Shown piece by piece: positions 14,301 through 27,267 of a stretch of DNA of 64,000 nt. The stretch's first letter is position 1. Each line of letters opens with the position of its first letter. The position numbers and the translations under genes were made by a program. Under the pieces are notes generated by a model. It did no database searches. It was given only the letters and a program-made list of their open reading frames with translations, and had not been told where the DNA came from. Origin of the DNA: Burhinus oedicnemus (taxonomy: Eukaryota > Chordata > Aves > Charadriiformes > Burhinidae); the NCBI GenBank assembly GCA_008921705.1, contig VFFE01007656.1, forward strand, positions 303,013 to 367,012, in the 5' to 3' direction.

Positions 14301-16504
14301 TAGCCAAGGCAGAAGGTTTCCCTGCTTTTATGGATAGGAGAATTGGGACTGTGAAAATTATACAGATGACTTACAGGGAGTCCATGGCAGATCTCAGAGT
14401 TTTATCCCAGTTCTCCATCACTTTGCCCCTCCCAGGACTCAGAATAAGGTTTAATCAAAGCTGCATCCTTTCTCTTTACAATGATGTAAATCAGGAGCGA
14501 CTCCCCTGGAAGTATGCTGTCCTCACCTGCCCAGCAGCCTGCTATAAGGTGGTGAGCTGTGGGGCTGCACTCACAGCCCGGCCTCACAAGCAGGCGTGAG
14601 TTGGGAAGGTGGCCAGAGAAGATGCTTGATCTTTCAGTCCTCCAGCCCTGGACATTCAGGCTCTTTCTTGATGCTGGGCCCCTTTTCTTCCCGGGGAAAT
14701 GGTACTGCAGTGCAAGGAGTGCTTGGATAAGGTCCACAGGCATACACCCCCAGTGAGAAAGGAGTGGTCTTGTTCTCCTGGCCCCCCTCCAGGGACCAGC
14801 ATGTCAGCCACACAAGATGCTTCTCACATGAAGTGCAGAAACTGCCACCAGCTGTGGAGCTGGTGAAAACTAGCCCAGCCATTGACAAATCTTTCTCTGG
14901 AGATGCTGACTCAGATGCTGCTCTGCCTCCCAGGCGTCTCCTGTCGTGTAGGCCCTGTCACTTCCGTGTCTCAGAATTAGCCAGGAGGGCTTTCTGCCAT
15001 CCGAGTTTGACCTTCTAAGGATGTTCAGCATCTTTCAGCATCTGGCCCATTAGGGATGTGACATGCTTCACAGATGTGCAGGACAGCAGGCTTTGCAGAG
15101 CAATAGAGACCTCATTCCTCCTTGCTCACCGTCTCTTTCTGGGATCTGAAGACACACAGTCTGCCCGACTCCTTCAGGTCCCAGCAGGGACTCTGGGGCA
15201 ACACACAACAGCGTACCCAGGTGACCATGATTCTTTTCCTGAAGGAAGAAACATTGTCTCACCTTTCCTGCCAATTGATGTTCTCTAATCTTCATGCTAA
15301 TCCTTCATAAATCTCCAGCCTGGTCCTGCCTGAGGGGTGGTGAAGAGGATAGCTTTTGCTCTGCTCCTGTTACCTTGCAGGGCTGAAGCACCTGCAGTCA
15401 GTCCTGCTTTTAGCTACTCGGCTGCCAGCATGATGTTAGGAAGCATCTTTCTGCTGCTGCAACCCACTGCTCTGCAACCAGACCCCCGGCAGAAGTCTCT
15501 GTGGGATTATAGGCATTCAACTACAAAGCCCGGTAAACCTCCTGCTGCCTGTGAAGGGGGACCTAACTCTCTCAGGTGTTCTATCACTGATTCTGAGTGC
15601 TGCTTAGCTCAGTCCCTTGACACATTTATCTGTCTCCATCCACAACGGAAATTCCTGCGCACTTCAGGGGCTCACCAACCTGGGCTGCAGTTTGGCTTTG
15701 TACCAATACCTGAAGCTATCCTGCTGGTGGGGCTTCCCGAGGGGCAAGGAAGAGGCTTGTCTGTCTTTACAGGTAATTAAATCCAGATTAAAACAAGATC
15801 TTACTGGAATCCAGCCTGGGGGAAATTGTAAAGGGCTGGCTGGAAGTGAAGATCTACAACCAGAGCCCAGGCAGTGCAGTGCCCTTCCCCTCTCTCTCCT
15901 GAACGCAAGGGGGTAGTGAAAAACTGACAGAAGCTGGTTTGGGAACCTGTCCGTAGTCAAAGGCCAGTTTGGATGCTCCAGCACAACACTGCCCATCACA
16001 TGCAGCTCTCTGTTCCACCTACAAGAATGGAGGTAGCCATAAGAGCACTGACTCATGTAAAACCAAGCTTAGTCCCTAATTCTCCCTAAAATTTCACATG
16101 CTTGGCTTTGCGCGGCTCCCAGGAGCGAGGTAGCAACCTCTTCTCTCCTGCACATCTTTGGAGAGGAACTGGCCCTGGACCCTCAGCAGGACCAGAACAA
16201 GTTGAGCACTGCACAGTACTCACTCCTGCTGGGCAGCTTCAGAGCTTGCTCAGCTGCCTCTCAGCATTGCCACGTCTCCAATGCTCCTGCTGCAGAGGGG
16301 TGGTCAGGCTGCATCGCTCTCTGGAGGAAGGAAGGTCTGGCCCGCTTGACCTCAGACTCTTCAAGGAGAGGACCAGGCTGGACTGAGGTAGTCTTCAACT
16401 GGAAGGACTGCTTTGCAGAAGTGCTGGGCACCCCGCAGTTCACTCCTATCAGCACAACTGGCAGGCATATGCTGTGCCCTGTGCCTTATGCCCAGAAAAG
16501 CTTT

Positions 16505-16566
16505 GCTAGGTGAATCTGTCATTTCCTTTCCCTGTGCCTCAGTTTCCCCAACTATAAAATGAGGCA
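16505..16566 (+). repeat. MIR-like SINE remnant
   Basis: CCTGTGCCTCAGTTTCCCC followed by CTATAAAATGAGGC is a near match to the MIR signature (tgtgcctcagtttcctcatctgtaaaatgggg). It is a short, old fragment of tRNA-derived SINE, the clearest of several in the window. Confidence 0.65.
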
Positions 16567-18719
16567 TTGATGGGCAAACTGGTCTGGGCCCTTGCCCTCC
16601 TTGGTAAATTGCTTTGAAATGCACCAGTGAAGTCTGCAAAGTATAACCCCCAGCCCACCACTGCCTTGCACACACTTCTGTCACTGGCTCCTCCTCCTCC
16701 AGCCTGCTGGGCACGTTCCATGGTGTGTCCTTGCAACCAAACAGACGTCAGGGCTTGTGCTCCCTGCTGGATTCCCACAGCACCCCCGCCCATGCTCTTC
16801 CTCCTGGCTGCTGCATAATGGGCCTGAAAACACAGAACCAATATGCAAATCTGACATTTAATTTGGACATGAGAGTTTAATGAGGCTGTGGAGATTCTGC
16901 CACTTGCAGCTTCCACATCCTGCAACCTGCAGTTACATTCCCTTAATTGAACACGTCCCCACTACACATGTATGAATGCACACTCAACGTGCACGTGCTC
17001 TCCAACAAAATCCACCCTTTGCAGAACAGTTGCTCCCAACTCCCCTCTCTGTCTGTGCCTCCTCCCAGGCTCCTAGGGCCACAGGGCAAATGTAGGGACT
17101 GTGACTCTACAGTAGCCACATCTGGTCTTTCCAAAAGCATCTCAGTTCAGAGCAGATGCACATTTTCCCACCTCAATTTTGGGACCTCTTTCAAGATGGT
17201 GCTTTGTTTTGGTGACTTCTAAAGCACTTGGCTCTGCTGCAGGAGAGGCAGGGCCTATTTACTCTGAGCCGGAGGGCTGGGAGCATACAGTTCACGAGCT
17301 ACTGTGCTATCTTGCTCTTGAAGAGATGGACGATGTACCAGGAATTGGCTCTGCTGAGAGCTGGGGTGAAGAGGGAAGGGCACAGATGATGCCTTGCGAG
17401 GCCTCTCCTCCCATGCCACAAGATGTGCAAAGCATTTCCCTGCCAGAACAAGCACTTCAATCAGGGAGAATATATCCCATCCACTAGCTCCAGTGCCAAA
17501 GGTACCTTGTTGGGAACAGGAGCAACTCTTCACTTTAATAGCTCCATACCAGCCTCCTCCCTGAGCATCCGTCTGAGCAAAGGCAGCATGGGTATCCCTA
17601 GACTCCCCTTTTTGCCCTCCTCTGCAAGGTCGGAAAGGAGGAAAAACACATCCGCCCCAATCCATGGGCTCATGTTGACATGAAAGGCACCCCTGGAAAC
17701 AAGAGCTGAACTGTATCAAATTGAACCATAATCAATCTGCCTCCTCGACTGCTACAGCCTGAGATGAGTGTATTGCTGAGAGCCCCAAACACAATGAGCA
17801 TAGGATACATCGGTCCTGAAGAAGGCAACCGGCAATGAGCTATCAGACCGTCTGAAGAATTCTTAAAACTCCCAGTGAAGAAGAAAACAAATAATCAAAC
17901 AACAAAGCCTAAGCAAAATGCAGGAACTCCTACATCCAGCAAGGAGATTCTCCTTTGTGCCACCTGCCTGAATGCAAAGGCTTCCACTAGCTCCCAGCAC
18001 AGAAACTTCAGTCTTTTTATTTGAAGAGGATTATGGAGCTGCCATTCAGTAAATGAAGTGCCACTCCAAACGCCTGCACTGTGGCCTGCCCTTGTTCAGA
18101 CAGAGCACCTTGCTGGGGCCACAGAAGCTGCAGGCAAAGGCTGCTCCTGGCCTTGGAGCTCTGCAGAGCTAAGTAACGCCTCAGAGTGCATGCACAGGAG
18201 CCAGGAGAGGGGTGAAGCAGCAGGAGGAGAGCTTCTTTTCATCATTTCTGCTGCTCCTCTGACAGGTACAGCCAGGGTTTTCTTCTTCAGCAGCCGCCTT
18301 TCCTCCCAGGTTGCAGCCACGGCACTGAACTGCTCCTCTGACAACTGAAATATAGGTCCTGTTTTCCCTGCTTTCCTGGGAGGGGGCAGGAGGACAGAAG
18401 AATATGGGTCACTCCCCTTCCCTGCTGCTTTATAGCAAAACAAGTTGCTCCCAGAACCCATTATTGCATGGCAGCCTCTGCAGAGGGCTGATTACCCAGC
18501 ATCACAGAAGACAAAGAAAGTGAGACGCAGGCCTCAGCTTTAACTGTGCCACATTTAATTGCCAGGGAATATGAGCTGAGGAGAGGCTGTACAGCTGGTG
18601 AAGAGACAGGGAGACCCAGTGTGGGGCTGGAAGAGGGGAATGTGAGCTGGGCCACGGCAGATCAGCGGGAAGAGGCAGGTACATGGGGCATGAGCTCTCT
18701 TCAGCACAAGCAGGCTCCG

Positions 18720-18850
18720 GGATGAAATATTAATGCCAGCATCCTGAGAAGGCAGCAAGCAGCGGTGTCTGCGCCACTTGGCCATGAATTAAAGATGGTC
18801 CTGAAAATGGGGAAGAGAAGCAAATTAATTAATCGAAGCAAAAGTCTCTC
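18720..18850. promoter_or_regulatory. Candidate conserved non-coding element
   Basis: Contains GAAATATTAATGCC, CATGAATTAAAGATGG and CAAATTAATTAATCG in about 130 bases, in a neighbourhood otherwise rich in GC and purine runs. The TTAATTAAT cores suggest homeodomain or POU binding. There is no coding frame, and function is inferred. Confidence 0.22.
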
Positions 18851-21189
18851 TGCTCCCATTAACGAACAAGCCTAGAATCCTCCCACATGCAGCTCAGCTT
18901 GGGGAACATGCAGGGCACTGAGGGAAGAAGGACAACAGAGGCAGGGTCTTCTCCCAGTGACCTGGGGTCTCCCACTGTCCCGCAGTGCCTTTAAGATCAA
19001 GTTCAGGTCCTGGTTCAGCTCCCCATCATGTCTAGTGTGCCAGCTTTGACAGTTCAGCCTCTGCAAGCTTGGACTCCGTGCCTATGCCCTGGCTCCCTAA
19101 GGTTTTAACTCCAAGCCCATGCAGGTTCCTTCTCGAACCTCTGTCTCTGCAGTGACTCTGAAAAATGGCCATCATTTCCTCTTCACTCGCCTCTTTCCTT
19201 TCCTTTCCCTGGGCCAAACCCCCCCCGGACCAAGGTCAGGGGGTCCCTCTGGACACAGGACTCCTGGGTCCCAACATCTCCCCCGAGGATGCAGGGCTGG
19301 TGAAGGAGGAATGGGAAGGAGCAGCCACAGCTGAAACAGTGCCAGGTAAGGGGTGAGGTGGGATCTGCAGCTGGGGTCCTGGCCCAAACACCAGAACTGG
19401 CTGGCAGGAGAAGGTAGAGGTGCCACAAAGCTGCTGTACCACCCCAGGCAGGAGCCAACACATTGCACCAAGAGGCACTGAAGGAAGACTGCGGATTCCT
19501 AACCCTGCACTCCAAGAGCTGCGCAGGCTGAAACAGCCCAGCTCTGAGCCAAGCCCTGGGGCTCAGCCAGCTGCTCCCAGGAAAGCTAGCGGGAGGACAG
19601 GGCTCTCTCCTGGGGGCAGGTGCTGGGGCAGGGCTCAGAGTTGCTCCTGCCTGCAAGAGAAGACAATCCAGTTTCTCTTCATTCAGAGCTGGGAATTTTC
19701 TGGGTGCTGCTCGGTGGCTGCCCTGTCCAAGGCTAATCCCTTATGCCGTGCCAGTTGACTGGAAACAGAGCAGTGGGAGCTGCTGCAGATGGAGAGACAC
19801 TCTCAGCACCAAGAGACGACTGATCTCCTCTTCTGAAGCTTTGCCCATAAATTATAGATTTTAAGCAGTGTTTGTTTAAAATATTCAGCTTGCCACTTAA
19901 AAAAGAATACTCACACACACCAGGAATGGGGAGAAGGATGAGGGCTGGGGGCTGCATTCCCACTGGAGGAGGGGGAGGGAAGCAGACAGGAGAGAGGTGT
20001 TTCCTCGACTAATGAATGAGCCAGCATCCCTCCCGGTGGATGTGCATCCACCTGCACTGCAGTTTTGCCTGCCTCTCCCTCGGGCACACAGCTCAAGCCC
20101 AGCAAAGGTCTGCAGGAGCAACAGCCTCTGCTTTTTCCACGCCGCATCCCAGTATGCAGGTCATTCCACAGGCTTCCCTTCGAGCCTGCAGGACAGCATT
20201 GTGTTTGCAAAGTCAGAGCAAAGACAGCTCAGGTGCTCTGAGGGCAGGAAGGAGGTGAGGAGGTAGGAAAACATCCCCCTCTACGTACACACCTCTTACC
20301 TAAAAGCACAACCATCGCTTTGATTAAAAATTCAGCTCTTCAGCTGACATGGCCAAGGGGCAAGTCTGTAAAAGGTGAGATGCAGGGAGCAGTAGCCGAG
20401 ATATTTCTCATCAATGAAAAATGCTCCTCTTGGTCTCTGCTCTGGGCACATCCCAACCCTGCCAGTCACCAGAGCCTATATTGCCGCCTGATGGTGAAGA
20501 AGAGGCAGGGCCCTGCTGCAGTATAAAGGGATTTCTCCTTTAGGTTGCAGCATTTCCCAGGCTAAGGCAGGCTCTCACTATCTTCCGGGCTGGATTTCAC
20601 ATGGAAGAGACTGCAGATAGCATCGGTGAAGAGACATGACCTTACAGGGGATGACTAAAGGCATACCTCAGCTTTCCCTGCCCCAAGAAGCTCACTCATA
20701 TACCCTGGTACACCTTGCAGTGAGGTACAGGTAGCAGAGGTCAAGTTGCAGCGGGATATTCGGGAAGGCACAGATGTCCTCCCAGCGAAGAACGGAGGCA
20801 CACCAACGGGCTGCTGCTACGTGCGCAGGCTGCCCAGCTCCTTGTGTAAAAGCATTGGAGGAATTCTCAGAAAGACAAAAGGCTATCACTGCTGTGTGCT
20901 CAGTGCTTGCTGTTTACCGAGGCCTCTGCCGAGAAAACTGAAGTGGCTGGAGGGAAACGAGGCAGTTACAGCCAGGGTACCTAGAGATGCCATTACCTGT
21001 GCTGTGTTGTAGCAGCCCCTGAGGGGAGCCTGACCCACAACCTTGGCCTTGCAGCACCAGGTGCTGCAGAGAGCTTTAGGAAAACCCAGCCTTGCTGAGG
21101 TCAGTGGAAGGTAAGCAGCCATGCAGGATCTGGACCTTGCCCAGAGGAGAAAGACAAAATTCACCTTTAATAAAAAGGATGCAGCTCAG

Positions 21190-21325
21190 GGTCAGATAGA
21201 GCTAGTGGAAAGGGCTGCAGTTTCAAATCCCGGCTCCCCCACATCTTCTGTGATTTTATCAGGGTCACACCCAGCTGGGAGCTGGCTTTCCTGAGCCTCA
21301 AGTCGTTAGCTTTGTGGGATCTCCC
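21190..21325 (+). repeat. MIR-like SINE remnant with tRNA B-box
   Basis: The stretch TTTCAAATCCCGGCTCCCCC resembles an RNA polymerase III B box (GGTTCGAATCCCGGCTC) as found in MIR-type SINEs. It is followed about 65-70 bases on by CCTGAGCCTCAAGT, which fits the MIR CTCAGTTTCC segment. It is too degraded to be a tRNA gene, with no A box and no cloverleaf. Confidence 0.5.
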
Positions 21326-22764
21326 TGTGATCTGACAATGGCTGGCTGCCAGGACCACCAGCCCAGGGGCACTCTGCCTTTCCTTCCTGCCACCTGGGTG
21401 ATGCTCCAGGCCCAGCCCTCCTCCTGGCACCTCATGCACGTACATGCGCCTGAACTGCAGAGACATCTTTAAGCAAAGATACCACCTTCTAAAGGGCCCT
21501 CCCAGGCTCACCCTAGCATGCAGATAACCTAGGGCATGCCCTGGGGATGATGCTGTCCAGAGAATACTAAGTGCCTGCCTGGGAAAGCAGGTGAGAGGTT
21601 GTCCAGGGTGCTCCTAGTTCCAGCTGGGTGTTTCGGTCAGCAGGCTCAGGGAGTCTGCAGCTTGAACCAGCCTTGCCTGCACCTTAAGCACGCTTTGGGC
21701 TGGCTTTACCTCACTCCCTCCTTAGCTGCAGAGGGGGAACAAAACACCCTGTGTCCCCAATAGGCAGAGAAAAGCTTGGTGCCTGGTCACGTTTCCTGTG
21801 TGGCAGAGACAGAGCAAGAGAGCACAGCAAGCCTTGGGAAAAAACAGACAAAACTTCTCCACATACCTGCTGCCTCCAAGGGCACTCAAGGGCTAAGCCT
21901 CCCACATTCGCTCCTTGTACAGCACTCTGAGCATCCTGCAGGGCTGGAGATCTTTGCTCAGCCTGGTCTACTCACCAGCATGCCCTTTCTGGCCCTAGCA
22001 TTTTGCTCTAGCATGGAACAACCAAATAAAGCTCACCAGGCCCTCCCTGGAGCTCAGCAACATGGCAGGTCCAGAGAGTGAGTCCCCTTGAGCTTCCATA
22101 CATCTCAGAGGTTTTCCCAGCCCACAGGGGCTTGAAATTGGCTCCCCTCCTGCCTGTTCCCAGCCAGGAACCATCATCCCCTGGCCAGCCACAACCCGTT
22201 TGCCAGCAAATGGCAAGGAGCGGTGGTTGGCTGGGGTCTCCCAGCTGGAACCAGGGGTGTTCTGGCTGGAACATTTTTGCCAGTACCCAGCTCTGACCTG
22301 CTCTGTCCCAAAACAGGGAGTCAGGACCTCCCTGGTTTCCCCACAAGCAATTGAAATGCATCAATAAGGCCAGGGAAGGACTACTGGCTACTTTCAGAGA
22401 TTCAGAGGAAAGGCATGAAAAAAGCCAGAAGATCAAAGAGTCAACAAGCACCTGCTGATCATTTTTACTAGACTGTCCTCCCCTTGCAGCAATGTCTGCC
22501 TTCAGGTATGCCCAGCACCTAGGCCAGGCCAGGGCTACTCACATTGCCAGAACACGCAAGGAACACGAACGCTAGCCCTGCTGCTGCAGCCCATGTGGCC
22601 ACCAGCTGAGGGTGGGGTCCCTTTAGCCTCTCAACACTGCCTGCCTCACCACAGTGCAGAAAGACCTAACACCCCCTGGCCAAGCCGAGCTCAGCTTCTC
22701 TCCATGACCCTGGCAGGGACATGTTTCTTGCTATCCCTCCCAGGAGACACTGACCGATCTGGCA

Positions 22765-23045
22765 AGCTCTGCACTCTATTTTTAATAAATTAGCCCTGAA
22801 CTCCATTTGCGTGGATAAATATAGCATCAACCACTCTGCCAAGCCGTTTTTCTCTTGGTTAACACATTCATCCAAGCTGCTCTATTTGTCTTTCCTCCAC
22901 AGACTCATATTCTTCTGGATTCATTTTGTCAAACAAATTGCACAAGCTGGACTGCCCATTTACCCAGTGCTGTTTGATTACAGGAGTTATTTATGAAACA
23001 GCAAGACATATGGCATTAAGCTTCCTAATAATAATAATAATGGGA
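22765..23045. promoter_or_regulatory. Candidate conserved non-coding element with (TAA)n tract
   Basis: About 280 bases of AT-rich, non-repetitive sequence carry TTTTTAATAAATTAGCCC, TGCGTGGATAAATATAGC, GTTTGATTACAGGAG and TTATTTATGAAAC. It ends in a (TAA)5 microsatellite at 23,026-23,041. It reads like a long conserved enhancer block. There is no ORF or transposon signature. Confidence 0.28.
23026..23041. repeat. (TAA)n microsatellite
   Basis: Five uninterrupted TAA units plus a trailing T. Confidence 0.9.
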
Positions 23046-24584
23046 GAAGGGAAGGGGGAAAGCACTAGAAGAGAGGAGGGGGAAAATGTTTTTTATTACA
23101 GACAAAAGCTCCTGCCACGGGTGATAAATTCCAGACACTTTTTCCAGTTGCTCTTGTGCTGCTGGCTTGATGAGTGGCACAGGCATCAGCACGCAGCTTG
23201 GCTGCAGGAGCATGGCCATGGGCTGCGAAGAAAGGAGGGAAATGCCAGAGCATGTACACATGGTGAGGCTGGCTGAGGCATTCAGAGACCACTGGCCAAC
23301 AGTCACCAGGCGGTTCACTTCACAGGAGGGCTCACGCTGGTTGCAGTGATACAGACCGCACACAGCCTTGCATACCATCAGCACCATGCCTGGAGTCCCT
23401 CACATTGCAGGCTCAGAGGAACCTTGAAGGCAATGTGAGGGCAGGTGACACGGCCATCCAGCACCTTGCCAGTCCCCTGCTGGCGTTGCCCCTCCCTAAG
23501 CCCAGCTGCTACAATCAAGTGATTACTGGAGAATCCTGTGTTTGGGGAGCAAATTATCTTCTAACTCTGTGATTGCAAAGCAGAGCCTGAAGAAAGAACA
23601 TAGCACAGAGACGAGAAAGCCTCGAACTACTTACTACTGAGCACTCAAATCTTGTAAAACTGCATCTACAGCCCAGTGAGAATCTAGATCAGGTCATCTC
23701 CTTCTCCTACATTGTTCCCATGCTGAATAGTCTCCATACATGCAGCTAGTTTTTCTATTGCAACTTGTATAATTTCCAGGTGGTACTCAGAATGCCCAAG
23801 ATATTTAATTTCTGCATAACTGAACTGCTTTTGAACCTGTTTCCTCCTCTTCTCTCTGATTTAGTCACTTCTTCCTGAGAAGTATGGGACCACTCCACTC
23901 GCCACAAGCAGAGCCCAGTTAGGTCTCTGAACTCATCCCCCTCTGACCTGGCCATCCTGGCTTTAATGAGGGCTTACTGCAATTCAATCAAAACTTCTTT
24001 CAGAGGAAGATGCTTGATTAAGGGCCTGGGAGACCTTGAAAGTAGAGTCATTCCTGCAAGAGGAAGGTAATTAACTTTTTAATCAGTGGGCACTGATCTC
24101 AAGGTCTAGAAAACAGTCAGCAGCAAACTCCCTCCCACAGATACATAGCAGAGCCCTGCCACAGTACTGGAGACCCCAAGGAACGCGCTGCGAGCTGGAC
24201 TTGGTAAGCATCAACCTGCAGAGCTGCTGCATCATCTCATCCTTCTCCCTGGTGGGAACAGGCCAGGCCATTCCGCTGGGGCAGAGGCACCTTGTGCTTT
24301 TCCCCCTTACCTCTGACATGGACAAAGCTCCTGGTCTTCCCTTCTCACCCTGTCCCCAAAAAAGCTTGCATTCAGAGTCAGCATCAGTCTCTGGCGATAA
24401 TTCCTTAGCAGCCCAGACTCCCCTCACTGTCTTGCAGGGAGGACCCTGGCAATGGGATAAACAAGCTCAAACACCGAGACTAAAGGCTTTCCCCTGGCAG
24501 ATGCAAATGGTTCTGCAGTACCAGCCTCAGCTTCTGCTTTCTTGTTCATCAGCTGGCACAGATCTGGGGATGCTGAGCAGGCAG

Positions 24585-24765
24585 AGTTAATCAGGCCTCG
24601 TTTGCGATTACAATGAACTCTTGCATTTCATGGCCTGCATCCTAAACCTGCTTTCTAATTCCCCAAGGGAGAGGGATTTACACTTTCAATTTTATGTCTA
24701 GTTAGTTAATGGTCCATTACTGTCAAAAGGATCAGTAGCTAGAAGTTAAATCCTACAGGATTTAT
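24585..24765. promoter_or_regulatory. Candidate conserved non-coding element
   Basis: An AT-rich block with AGTTAATCAGGCC, GCGATTACAATGAAC, TTTCTAATTCCCC, CTAGTTAGTTAATGG and CCATTACTG. It is flanked by GC-rich, CT-rich DNA. Homeodomain-type cores (TAAT, TAATCA) are enriched. No evidence beyond composition is available from one sequence. Confidence 0.25.
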
Positions 24766-26912
24766 GATAAGGGAGAACCAAAGGCTGCAGAAGGAAACGT
24801 GCCAGACAGAGGGCACACGGAACACAGAGGGGTGTTTGCAGGTCCTCAGCGCTGTGACACCGGTGGCTGGACACTGGCCCAGTGACAACTCTAGAACAAG
24901 GTTCACCCCATCACTCCCTGCTGGCTGCTTCTCCCTTATATACTGTACCAAGTTTCTGCCTCAATTATCTCCTTGGAGAGAGTTTACCAGCGGGCTGCCA
25001 GGAGCAAGGGAATTCAAGTAGAGTAAATTCCCCAGCTTCCAGCAAGCAGGGATCTGAATTACCAGCCACAGAGAAAGGTCCAGCTCTCCATATTGAGCCA
25101 CATAGACCCTCATCCTCCAGCAGGATTCACCACTGAGACTGAGTTCAGCCAGGGCAAACAGGCACCATGCTGGCTCTGCATATCTCCTCCCTGCCCCCAT
25201 CTGGCGATCTCTAGGCAACCCCAAGTCTGCAGAAGACAGTGTGAACTTACTTGAGTATGGTCTGTTAGGGACTCTGCTTCCCTACCATGAAAACTGGGGT
25301 AATGGTCCTCCAATACTGCTGGAAACTAGAAGGGCTGAGAAAGGCAATGCCATAGTACACATACAGTATAAAATAGATTTTGATGGGAGCTCCAGAGTCC
25401 AATTTACTTCTCAGCCAGGATTCTGTTTGTTCCCAACATAGCTCCTCCTTAGTCTCCCTCATGGAAAAATACAGAACTTGAGCATGGCATACTGCAGCCC
25501 TCACCTTCCCAAAACAATTCTCCAGAGCCTCTTAAGGGGGATGTCAGGTCCTGCTTCCCCCACCCCACAAAAGTTTGCTTGGGCTTTTGCCCCTACCCAG
25601 AGCTGAGCTAACACTGCAGACTCTGCAAGATTTGGCCCCTGAGCCACTGGCCAGTATTGCTCAGTGACCTTGAAAGCTACTGTATTTCCACACAGCATCA
25701 CTCAGGTGAAGGTAGGCCATTGCATCCCAATTAAACTGCATGGGAAATCAGGTGGCCAACACTTTGTTAAGCTCTGACCTACCTTCCATTAATGCCACTC
25801 ACAGAAGGATCCCAAGCTCTGCTGTGGGTAGAAAATTATGCAGCCATCTCTGAAGCAGGACACTATCACTATCCTATAGCACAGAGAAGCAGTCATTGCT
25901 GCAGGCAACCAGAGGCTCAGAGCGAAATAGATGCTTTGGCAGGACTGGAATGAGTTTGCCTTGTTCATGTTGAATTCCTCCCCCCCCAAAGACACTCACT
26001 GAAAGGTCTCCACTTCCTTAGCAAGATAAAGGCTTCTGTGAAGTATACACAAGCCTGCCAATAGCCGAAAATGTCCGTCTGCTTCTGATCCCATCCCCTG
26101 AGATGCATGGTGTTGCTGCTGTCAGAGCAGTGGTATTAAAGCAGCTACACTGAAAGGTCTGTCAATATTACAGAGCTTGCTGTGCAGGCATTTATAACCT
26201 GTCCATAAAAACTGAAGCAGGGCAAACAAGGTCCCCATGCCCCTCAAGCAGGGAAGTGTTATTTCCTTTTTATTTTGCAAACAAGGTAATAATTTTTTCT
26301 GCTGCCTGAAGTTTTTCCGAGTTGTAAATGGTGCCAAAGAGACAGAGTTTGGCCAGATAGGGGACAGGAAAATATTTAAGTGATCAAAGAACTGTTACTG
26401 GTTGTGTTTAGCAAGAGGCTGGAAATGATTTTATAGGTCATGGTAGCTCGAGCTGCCACCACGCAGGCAGCACAGTGCAATTCTGAGGTCTACAGCCATC
26501 AAAGCAGGTTCAGGGTCCTCCCCAGCCTGATCCATACCTGCAGAAGAAAGGCACATTAGGCCTGGAAAGACCATCCAGGAGAGCTCCCAATTCTAAGCCC
26601 CTCCCTCCCTCACCACCAAACACAGGTATGCCAGCAATGTTGCTGTCCCTGGAAAGCCCGGGACAGAGAAGGCAGACTTGAACACTGTTCAGAGACACAA
26701 CCAGTCTGGCTTTCCAGCAATGCTGTAACTCTCACCCTGCCAGCACTTCCCGCCAAAGTCTGCCTTATCCCCTTGAAGCAACCGTACAGCTTTGGGGAAC
26801 CCATTACACACACCATAGACATCATTGTCAGCATTCAGAAGTTGTGCTGCTATTACTTTTAATCATTTCATCTAGTAAATTTCTAGGAGATCAACATTTT
26901 TTAACTTCTTCC

Positions 26913-27267
26913 TGTTGCAGAGTGGCTCTATGAGAACGGGCACGGGTCCACAGAACATTTGTACAAGCAATCTCCTTGTTAGCATAAGGGCCTGATTACA
27001 GTAAGCCAGGTGCTGACAAGGAATTTACGAAGGTCATGCTGGCCTGGGAATTTAGTGGAAAACAACTTTGATCAGTAACATGAGGCGGGACTGACCTCTT
27101 AAGGAAACAGCCAATAATGAGCTTAGCTTTTGTAATATGTATGAGCTAATTAACGAGCATATAAAGCTTGATGATTGTGTCTCAATAAACGAAGTATGCT
27201 GATCACTCATATTGAGTGGCTGTGTCTTCCCTCCGCTCGGCGAATGGCATGGCTATCCTTCGCAACA
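26913..27267 (+). mobile_element. Solo LTR-A, class II endogenous retrovirus type
   Basis: This 355-bp insertion begins TGTTGC and ends GCAACA (6-bp terminal inverted repeat). It is flanked by a perfect 6-bp target duplication, TCTTCC, at 26,907-26,912 and 27,268-27,273. Copy 2 of the duplicated locus (around 31,107) has the unoccupied site with a single TCTTCC, which fixes both boundaries. It has a TATAAA at 27,160-27,165 and an AATAAA at 27,184-27,189, giving + orientation. A 6-bp duplication is usual for class II (alpha/beta-like) retroviruses. No internal retroviral sequence is present, so it arose by LTR-LTR recombination. It is not coding. Confidence 0.88.

Larger units (their letters stand above)
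12601..25855. other. Single-copy intergenic DNA, no supported gene
   Basis: No exon with protein-like composition and consistent splice sites was found. MIR-like remnants at 16.5 and 21.2 kb and candidate regulatory blocks at 18.7, 22.8 and 24.6 kb are listed separately. The rest is ordinary mixed-composition sequence. ORFs of up to about 160 aa on both strands have no recognisable domain, and many overlap on opposite strands, as expected by chance. Confidence 0.6.

Noticed and set aside
21190..21325. A tRNA gene suggested by the B-box-like sequence
   Set aside because: No A box, acceptor-stem pairing or anticodon loop could be found. The flanking match to MIR explains it.
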